Positions 7,802 to 12,564 of a DNA stretch of 12,564 nucleotides are shown piece after piece. The notes under the pieces were generated by a model. It was given only the letters and a program-made list of their open reading frames with translations. It had not been told where the DNA came from and searched no databases. Source of the stretch: Bacilli bacterium (GTDB lineage Bacteria > Bacillota_I > Bacilli_A > RFN20 > CAG-826). The position numbers were made by a program, and so were the translations under genes. The first letter of the stretch is position 1; the number at the start of each line of letters is the position of its first letter. Location: positions 1 to 12,564 of the forward strand of contig JAFXLR010000078.1 of assembly GCA_017531065.1 (NCBI GenBank), read 5' to 3'.

Positions 7802-8491
7802 TTAGAAACCTCCTTCAATGATGGAATCGATGCGATTTTTCACATTTTCATCAGCAAATCCTGCTTCGATTGGTCTTAAATAGCCGGAAGCAATAAGACG
7901 TTTTGCCTCCTCTAAAGAGACGCCACGGCTTTGCAGATAATAGAGGTGTTCTTCATTAAGACGGCCAACGACTGCGGCGTGTGATGCGCTCACATCGTTG
8001 TCATCAATGACGAGAGCTGGGGAAGCAACGCCATCGCTCTTTGGATCGAAGACGATGATCTTGGCAACCTGTTTGGTATTGGTTTTGACAGCGCCTTTTT
8101 CGATGGTGCCGGTCCCCTTGAAAATGAGGCGGCTCTCATCTCTTGCGATGCCATAGTTAGACATGCTTGCGGTCGTGTGCGGCGCGCTATGGATGACAGA
8201 AGTGATGAACTCCTTCTTGCTATCCTTGGTACCCATTGAGGAAAGATGCCAATTGCATTCGGCGCCCTCTTCAAGAAGCTCAACCAAAACCTCAATCTTG
8301 CCTTGGAAGACGCTGAAATCAGCCATGTAGGCTTCGAAGTCAGCATCGCGGTGGACCTTAACGGAGATCTTGGTGCTACCGAGTTTCTCAAAAGACGCGA
8401 TGTTGAGAGTCAACTTCGTGTCTTCCGGAACATCGATGTTTAGCGACGCTGGAAGATTGTCAATGTAGGAAAGGGTCTTCTCACTTCTCAT
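7802..8491 (-). CDS. sufD: SufD, short form (Fe-S assembly complex subunit)
   Basis: SufD pairs with SufB and SufC in the SufBC2D scaffold. This product has only 229 residues, against roughly 420-440 in Bacillus and E. coli. The part present is the C-terminal half of the beta-helix core and the C-terminal helices: 'HSAPHTTASMSNYGIARDES' (101-120), 'FKGTGTIEKGA' (124-134), 'DNDVSASHAAVVGRLNEEHL' (164-183) with the conserved His171, and 'YYLQSRGVSLEEAKRLIASG' (184-203), which should dock SufC. The N-terminal helical domain and early beta-helix are absent; a short strand-rich stretch replaces them. No frameshift is apparent: sufC abuts directly with an 11-base overlap. Only a moderate Shine-Dalgarno (AGAGAAG) precedes the ATG. 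It could instead be called a SufB/SufD-family protein. Confidence 0.88.
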   Translation of the reverse strand: MRSEKTLSYIDNLPASLNIDVPEDTKLTLNIASFEKLGSTKISVKVHRDADFEAYMADFSVFQGKIEVLVELLEEGAECNWHLSSMGTKDSKKEFITSVIHSAPHTTASMSNYGIARDESRLIFKGTGTIEKGAVKTNTKQVAKIIVFDPKSDGVASPALVIDDNDVSASHAAVVGRLNEEHLYYLQSRGVSLEEAKRLIASGYLRPIEAGFADENVKNRIDSIIEGGF

Positions 8492-9311
8492 TTTTGACTG
8501 CTTCTCTAGTTGCGCAAACGCCGATCGAGACCTGGTTCATCGGTGGATTGATCTCTTTGGCGATTTCGATGCCGAGTTCGGTTTTGATCCATTCATAACC
8601 CTCGGTATCGACGCGTTTGATGATATCTGGTCCGCCAGCGACGACGATGCGTCCATTGATGATGATGGCGGCTCTAGTTGGTTTCACAAGATCAAGGAGT
8701 CTTGCGTAGTGGGAGATGACGAGGATGCCCGCTCCTCTAGCGTGCTCTTCGTTAATGACATCGGAGACGACGTTGATCGCATCAACATCGAGGCCGGAGT
8801 CGATTTCGTCAAGCATGGCGATCCTTGGTTTGAGGAGTCTCATCTGAAGGATCTCGTTGCGTTTCTTCTCGCCACCCGAGAAACCTTCGTTGAGGTTACG
8901 GCTATTCATCTCAAACGGGATTCCGACCTCTTTGTAGGCTTTCTCAAGTTCACGGTAGAACTGGAAGAGGGCCATTGGTTTTTCACGATGTGAATTCATG
9001 GCCGCTTTATAGAAATCCGCGCTGTTTAAGCCAGGGATTTCGGCTGGATACTGCATGCCAAGGAATAATCCAAGCTGGCTGCGTTTATCTGGTGACATGG
9101 CCAAGACATCCTGGCCGTCGAAAGTGATGGAACCTCCATCAACGGAATATTTTGGATCACCCATGATGGTGGCGATCAAAGTGCTCTTTCCGTGTCCATT
9201 TGGACCAAGAAGAGCGACGGTTTCGCCCTCATCCATCTCAAAGTTCAAACCTCTGAGGATCGATGTCCCTTTAACCGAGACATATAGGTCTTTGATAATT
9301 AGTTTTGCCAT
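8481..9311 (-). CDS. sufC: Fe-S assembly ATPase SufC
   Basis: ABC-type ATPase that drives conformational change of the SufB-SufD scaffold; it is soluble, not a transporter. The 276-residue product has Walker A 'GPNGHGKST' (36-44), a Q-loop around Gln87 ('FLGMQYPAEIPG'), the SufC-type signature 'NEGFSGGEKKRNEILQM' (141-157), Walker B 'IAMLDEIDSGLD' (164-175, catalytic Glu169) and switch His201 ('VISHYARLL'). After the usual C-terminal 'YEWIKTELGIE' it carries an extra ~27 residues ending 'VCATREAVKNEK', making it a little longer than typical SufC (about 250-260). First gene of the operon, with a strong TAGGAGGT before ATG 9311 and a good promoter close upstream. Confidence 0.98.
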   Translation of the reverse strand: MAKLIIKDLYVSVKGTSILRGLNFEMDEGETVALLGPNGHGKSTLIATIMGDPKYSVDGGSITFDGQDVLAMSPDKRSQLGLFLGMQYPAEIPGLNSADFYKAAMNSHREKPMALFQFYRELEKAYKEVGIPFEMNSRNLNEGFSGGEKKRNEILQMRLLKPRIAMLDEIDSGLDVDAINVVSDVINEEHARGAGILVISHYARLLDLVKPTRAAIIINGRIVVAGGPDIIKRVDTEGYEWIKTELGIEIAKEINPPMNQVSIGVCATREAVKNEK

Positions 9312-9335
9312 AGCAACCTCCTAAAAGGCGTGATT

Positions 9336-9364
9336 ATTCTAAAACCCACAACATAAACTCACAA
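9336..9364 (-). promoter_or_regulatory. Promoter of the suf operon
   Basis: On the minus strand TTGTGA (9359-9364, four of six to consensus), a 17-base spacer and TAGAAT (9336-9341, five of six) form a good housekeeping promoter. Transcription would begin near 9329, about 18 bases before the sufC ATG, leaving just enough leader for the TAGGAGGT site. A more distant candidate -10 (TATAAA near 9417-9422) has a poorer -35. Confidence 0.6.
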
Positions 9365-9455
9365 TCAATGTAGTAAAAAATGTTACAAATCGCATCAAAA
9401 AACATAGTTTTTGGCATTTATAAAGCCTGCATCGCCTTTTTAAGAAATTTTGTTG

Positions 9456-9484
9456 TTGCACCAATTCTCTTAAGAGAATAGACT
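9456..9484 (+). promoter_or_regulatory. Candidate promoter of the parvulin lipoprotein gene
   Basis: TTGCAC (9456-9461, three of six), 17 bases, TAGACT (9479-9484, four of six). Individually weak boxes, but spacing and position (about 40 bases before the start codon) fit, and the spacer is almost entirely filled by a perfect palindrome, which suggests regulated rather than constitutive use. Confidence 0.4.
9464..9479. promoter_or_regulatory. Perfect 16-base palindrome, operator candidate
   Basis: ATTCTCTTAAGAGAAT is identical to its own reverse complement over 16 bases and stops exactly there (flanking A and A do not pair). It lies between the candidate -35 and -10 of the rightward promoter, a classic position for a dimeric repressor. 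With no loop it is a poor RNA hairpin and is not followed by a T tract, so a terminator is unlikely. The cognate regulator is unknown. Confidence 0.5.
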
Positions 9485-9525
9485 TATCTAGCATCGTTTG
9501 TGCAAGGAGGAACGAGTCCACACTT

Positions 9526-11787
9526 ATGAAGAAAACGAAATGTGCTCTCGGCCTGGTTGCGTTTGCTACCTCCGTCATGTCCCTCTCGGGATGCGGCAGA
9601 GCCACCCCTTCCAAAGACGGCGTCATCATGACCTACACCGACGCCAACGGAAACCGCACCAGCTATACGGCCGAGGACTTGCTCAAGAACTATCAGTCTT
9701 ACAGCAGTTCTTTGAGCAGCGAATTTGACAAGATCTACGAAGTTCTTGTCCGTCATTACTATGACCAGGACGCTCAGTCCACTAAATTAGCTTCCCTCAA
9801 AGCGGAAGCCACCAATAAGGTTTTGTCCGACAAGCAGAAAGCCGAAAACAACGCTGCCAACAACAAGACCTCTTATGAAGCTGAATTCCAAACCTATTTG
9901 GATGCCGCTAACGTCGACAACGTTGACCAGCTTTATGAAAAGTATCTCTACGACGAAGAAAAGGCTGACTTCCAGAACGAGATCTATAACACCTACGGAA
10001 CCGGTGACAGCAGTGTCAACGGCTACGAGGCTATGAAGAATGGCTATTACATGAAAGGCACCACCCTCACCGAGGCCTTCCCAGAATCCAAAGATAGCAA
10101 TGGATTCATCTGGGGACGTGGCTCCGAAGGCTGGCTTGGTACCCAAATGCCATATCACATCCGCCATATCCTTATCAAACTCAATGGCGGCGGTGATAAG
10201 AAATACACTCAGGATAGAATCGCTGAAACCGCTAACGAAGGCGGCGAGACGACCAAGCTCACCTCGACCCTCTTCCGTTTAGCCGGTGCCACTATCGGCG
10301 CCGATGGCAAACTTACCACCGATACCGATCGTTGGACCTTCGGTTCCATCGCCAAGAGCTTCTCCGATGATGAAGGAAGCGCCAAGAACTTTGGTGAATA
10401 CGGCATCATGGAAAAGACCATGGCCCAGGACCTTGTCCACGAATTCAAACTTGGCACCTATGCCTTTGAATCCCTTTATAGCGCGAGAGAAAAAGCTTCC
10501 CCAGAAGCCTACAAGCTTATGCCAGGCCTTGAGGAAGAAGCTGCCAGTGCCACCGATGTCGACACCAAGCAGACCCTTCTCGACAGCAACACCACAGTCT
10601 ATGACTACTTTGCAAACTTCGATGATGATAACGATGGCAACCCAGACGGCGTAGGTCAGATTCCGTTTGGCGCCGCTATTGCCTTATATGATACAAAGAA
10701 GGTCGTCACTGATGCCGCTGGTAACCCAGTCTGGAATGACAATCAGGATTCCTTCTATCCAAGAAACGTCATCTATAACAAGTACTTCAACAAACACAAC
10801 GTCTGTGTCATCACTCCAAACGTCATCGGCAGCAACTACAAGTCCGCTCTCCTTGACGATGCGAGCAAAGCTTCTGCCACAACCATCCTTGGTGGTTATG
10901 CCTTGAGCGCTGATGGCAAGAGCGTCACCGCTGAAGACTTCAAAGGATCCTATAGCGCCCAGCTCGGTGCTCTCCCAGGATTCAGCGTCGACACCACCAA
11001 CGTCCTTTCCGGTGCCGATTTCGCTCACAACGTTCTCACCAACGAAAAAGGTCAGGTTGTCTTAGCCGTCAGAGCCGGTTCCGGTTCTAGCTACCAGGGC
11101 ATCCACTTCATCACCGTTGAGAGAAGCGCCCTTAACAAGTACGGCCTCAAGCTCGATGGCGAGAAATACGTCGAAGCCACCGCTGCTGATCTTGGTACCG
11201 TTACCGATCTTGGAACCGTTGGCGGCAAGAAAGCTGAAAAGATCGCTTACAACAGCGCAGCCACTTCCCTTGCTGACTACTACACCCCATACGCTCCAAA
11301 CGAAGTCGACTATCCAAAGTATGGCGACAACAAAGCCGTCAGCTCCTACGTCAACTTCAACAAGACCGAGACCAACGAATGGTCCGATCGCGTTAAGACC
11401 ATCACTGCCGCCATCACCGGCTTCAATGGCAACCTTAACACCTACTACTTCCAGAGACTTTGCGAGAGCGGTGCCATCACCTTCGCCGACAAAGACCTTG
11501 AAGATTCCATCAAGAACTACTCCGTTACCAAACGTCAGAGCACCGTCGATGACAACTTCGAGACCTGGAAGAGAAACTGGCTTGAGTACGCTGAAATGCT
11601 CGAAGCCCAGCAAGCCCAGCGTTTCGAGAACTTCGGAACCATTAAGGGTGAGCTCATCACTGAGTTAGCCGCTATCTCTTATAGCCAGGCCAACCAAGAT
11701 GTCCAATACCTCGACGTCACCGTCGCCGGAACCAACGACTTATCCGGACTTTGGAAGGAAGGAGGAGCCTGCTACTATGGCAAATAA
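9526..11787 (+). CDS. Large PrsA-like parvulin (PpiC-type) foldase lipoprotein
   Basis: A 753-residue lipoprotein anchored outside the cytoplasmic membrane: the signal peptide ends in the lipobox LSGC (Cys23). A helical N-terminal part (about 50-175) resembles the chaperone domain of PrsA/SurA-type foldases. Parvulin landmarks follow: 'HIRHILIKL' (211-219), then 'FGSIAKSFSDDEGSAKNFGE' (272-291) and 'LVHEFKLGTYAFE' (303-315). The closing strand 'QGIHFITVER' appears only at 524-533, so the domain seems split by an insertion of roughly 200 residues. That insertion holds 'DDDNDGNPD' (366-374), a DxDxDGxxD calcium-loop pattern. A helical C-terminal part follows (about 615-725). PrsA proteins are usually ~300 residues, so this is unusually large. 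Codon use is strongly biased to C-ending codons, suggesting high expression. The Shine-Dalgarno AAGGAGG (9504-9510) is 15 bases from ATG 9526, unusually far, but no other in-frame start exists. Isomerase activity is unproven. Confidence 0.78.
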   Translation: MKKTKCALGLVAFATSVMSLSGCGRATPSKDGVIMTYTDANGNRTSYTAEDLLKNYQSYSSSLSSEFDKIYEVLVRHYYDQDAQSTKLASLKAEATNKVLSDKQKAENNAANNKTSYEAEFQTYLDAANVDNVDQLYEKYLYDEEKADFQNEIYNTYGTGDSSVNGYEAMKNGYYMKGTTLTEAFPESKDSNGFIWGRGSEGWLGTQMPYHIRHILIKLNGGGDKKYTQDRIAETANEGGETTKLTSTLFRLAGATIGADGKLTTDTDRWTFGSIAKSFSDDEGSAKNFGEYGIMEKTMAQDLVHEFKLGTYAFESLYSAREKASPEAYKLMPGLEEEAASATDVDTKQTLLDSNTTVYDYFANFDDDNDGNPDGVGQIPFGAAIALYDTKKVVTDAAGNPVWNDNQDSFYPRNVIYNKYFNKHNVCVITPNVIGSNYKSALLDDASKASATTILGGYALSADGKSVTAEDFKGSYSAQLGALPGFSVDTTNVLSGADFAHNVLTNEKGQVVLAVRAGSGSSYQGIHFITVERSALNKYGLKLDGEKYVEATAADLGTVTDLGTVGGKKAEKIAYNSAATSLADYYTPYAPNEVDYPKYGDNKAVSSYVNFNKTETNEWSDRVKTITAAITGFNGNLNTYYFQRLCESGAITFADKDLEDSIKNYSVTKRQSTVDDNFETWKRNWLEYAEMLEAQQAQRFENFGTIKGELITELAAISYSQANQDVQYLDVTVAGTNDLSGLWKEGGACYYGK
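11755..11768 (+). promoter_or_regulatory. Ribosome binding site inside the parvulin gene
   Basis: GGAAGGAGGAGCC lies in the last codons of the upstream gene and sets the start of the second lipoprotein at ATG 11777 rather than an earlier in-frame ATG at 11699. The spacing is about 10 bases. Confidence 0.7.
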
Positions 11788-11974
11788 TTTCAAAAAGGTT
11801 TTAACCTTGAGCGCTGCTTGCTTAGCGCTCGGACTCACTGGCTGCGACAAGATCGAAGCCGAACTCCCTGCCGACGAGAAAGTCCTCACCTTCGACGATG
11901 GCAAAGAGGTCTACAACAACCAACTTACCAAAATCTACGACTCCTCCGCTAATTCTGCTGAAATCACATCGTAA
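11777..11974 (+). CDS. Second lipoprotein, 5' fragment cut at a sequence junction
   Basis: The readable product has 65 residues, starting MANNFKKVLTLSAACLALGL with the lipobox L-T-G-C (Cys23), the same position as in the gene before it. After the Cys come 'DKIEAELPADEKVLTFDDGK' and 'EVYNNQLTKIYDSSANSAE', resembling the start of the preceding lipoprotein ('DGVIMTYTDANGN' followed by a helix containing 'FDKIYEVL'), so it is probably a tandem paralogue of the same foldase family. The ATG overlaps the upstream stop by 11 bases. The TAA at 11972-11974 is probably not the native stop: sequence from about 11945-11975 onward belongs to an unrelated gene on the other strand. Confidence 0.75.
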   Translation: MANNFKKVLTLSAACLALGLTGCDKIEAELPADEKVLTFDDGKEVYNNQLTKIYDSSANSAEITS

Positions 11975-12564
11975 TAACCTTTTATTTTATCTAAATCAAA
12001 ACTCGAAACACCCCATTTGAGAAGATCCTCTGTACTCTTGCCGCCAGATGGTGTGGTCAAGTTGTCTGCTGTAATATAAAAACGAATACGCAATTTATGA
12101 GAGATTCCGCGTTCTGTATCATCATAGTTGAAGCACGGGTCGATGTTGAAATTATGCTCCTTACGTCCCATATTGGTGAGAGGAGATGGGAGTGTTGGTT
12201 GTTTGGGACTACGCCAAATGAAAAAGTCACCGTATTGGTTAGCCACATAGTTCATGTTAAAACCTGCCGTCATATACTGATTGTCAGGCATAGGTGCGTG
12301 ATATGTCATATTACCTCCTAAGCGCACGCGATCATTGAAACTCTGTTGACGGTATCCTTCATCTTTAAATCCACTCAGTGCAGCTGATACATCAAAATTC
12401 CCAACACGGCGAGCATGTGAAACTTCAGCACCATAATACATAGGAAGACGAGCACCTGTGTGTTTGTACTTCTGGTAGTTATCATATATTCCAACATAAC
12501 CTGACAACTTTGTCTCAGGTTCAATGTTTGGGCGTTTTGTGCGCACATTGATCACTCCGTTTAA
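11935..12564 (-). CDS. TonB-dependent outer-membrane receptor, internal fragment
   Basis: Open on the minus strand from the right edge down to a TAG at 11935. It begins 'LNGVINVRTKRPNIEPE', the typical end of a TonB-receptor plug domain, and continues with alternating strand-rich stretches such as 'GAEVSHARRVGNFDVSAALS', 'MTAGFNMNYVANQYGDFF' and 'HKLRIRFYITADN', as expected for barrel strands and loops. Such receptors import large nutrients through the outer membrane in Gram-negative bacteria; the style resembles Bacteroidota (Prevotella-like). Both ends are missing: the N-terminus beyond the edge and the C-terminus at the junction. The last several residues ('AELAEES') are probably just antisense of the lipoprotein gene. 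Codon use lacks the C-ending bias seen just to the left. It does not belong with the Gram-positive-type genes beside it. Confidence 0.75.
   Translation of the reverse strand, partial: LNGVINVRTKRPNIEPETKLSGYVGIYDNYQKYKHTGARLPMYYGAEVSHARRVGNFDVSAALSGFKDEGYRQQSFNDRVRLGGNMTYHAPMPDNQYMTAGFNMNYVANQYGDFFIWRSPKQPTLPSPLTNMGRKEHNFNIDPCFNYDDTERGISHKLRIRFYITADNLTTPSGGKSTEDLLKWGVSSFDLDKIKGYYDVISAELAEES
11945..11975. other. Junction between unrelated sequences (probable assembly chimera)
   Basis: Left of this point the plus strand codes for a lipoprotein with heavy C-ending codon bias; right of it the minus strand codes for a receptor of an outer-membrane organism. Both frames are broken here, and neither has a natural end. 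No transposase, repeat or attachment-like site is visible at the switch. The exact base cannot be fixed by eye. Confidence 0.65.

Noticed and set aside
11062..11668. Long open frames on both strands inside the parvulin gene (183 codons each, 11062-11613 minus and 11117-11668 plus)
   Set aside because: They are by-products of the strong C-ending codon bias of the real gene; their products are low-complexity (Ser/Thr/Pro- or Val/Gly-rich) with no recognisable domain.
11777..12564. A novel lipoprotein-TonB hybrid or natural insertion
   Set aside because: The two frames are on opposite strands and do not fuse into one protein, and no insertion-sequence ends or duplications flank the switch.
1..12564. 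CRISPR arrays, tRNA or rRNA genes, insertion sequences, reassigned TGA codons
   Set aside because: No regular direct repeats, cloverleaf-like or rRNA sequences, or transposase frames were seen; TGA serves as a stop in sufS and sufU.

Overview
The window looks like one contig end from an uncultured gut- or rumen-type Firmicutes relative (Bacilli/Erysipelotrichia/RF39-like; lineage is inferred). Support for this is the Firmicutes-type sufCDSUB order, strong AAGGAGG-type ribosome binding sites, Soj-type ParA, and lipoproteins with L-[ST]-G-C lipoboxes. TGA is a normal stop (sufS and sufU end in it) and Trp is TGG, so this is not a code-4 mollicute.

Layout. Positions 1-378 hold the 5' part of a small putative lipoprotein gene on the minus strand that runs off the left edge. 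From 9311 down to 487 there is a continuous minus-strand series: sufC, sufD, sufS, sufU, sufB (Fe-S cluster assembly), then mnmG and rsmG (tRNA and 16S rRNA modification), then parA and parB (chromosome segregation). Most junctions overlap or lie within 30 bases. The exception is rsmG-parA, a 62-base gap with a weak hairpin and an inverted repeat. mnmG-rsmG-parA-parB is the classic block beside oriC; here the suf operon sits where mnmE normally lies, and noc is absent.

A 214-base divergent region (9312-9525) holds a good promoter for the suf operon and, facing the other way, a weaker promoter whose spacer is a perfect 16-base palindrome. It leads to a 753-residue PrsA-like parvulin lipoprotein (9526-11787) and a second lipoprotein starting inside its 3' end (11777).

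The second lipoprotein breaks off near 11945-11975. From there to the right edge the sequence is, on the opposite strand, the middle of a Bacteroidota-type TonB-dependent outer-membrane receptor. A receptor fragment fused tail-first into a truncated Gram-positive lipoprotein gene is most simply an assembly chimera, so the last ~600 bases should not be credited to the same organism without read support.

No wholly new system is evident. The less ordinary elements are the divergent ParB, the half-length SufD, the large parvulin lipoprotein with an inserted calcium-loop motif, and the palindromic operator candidate.
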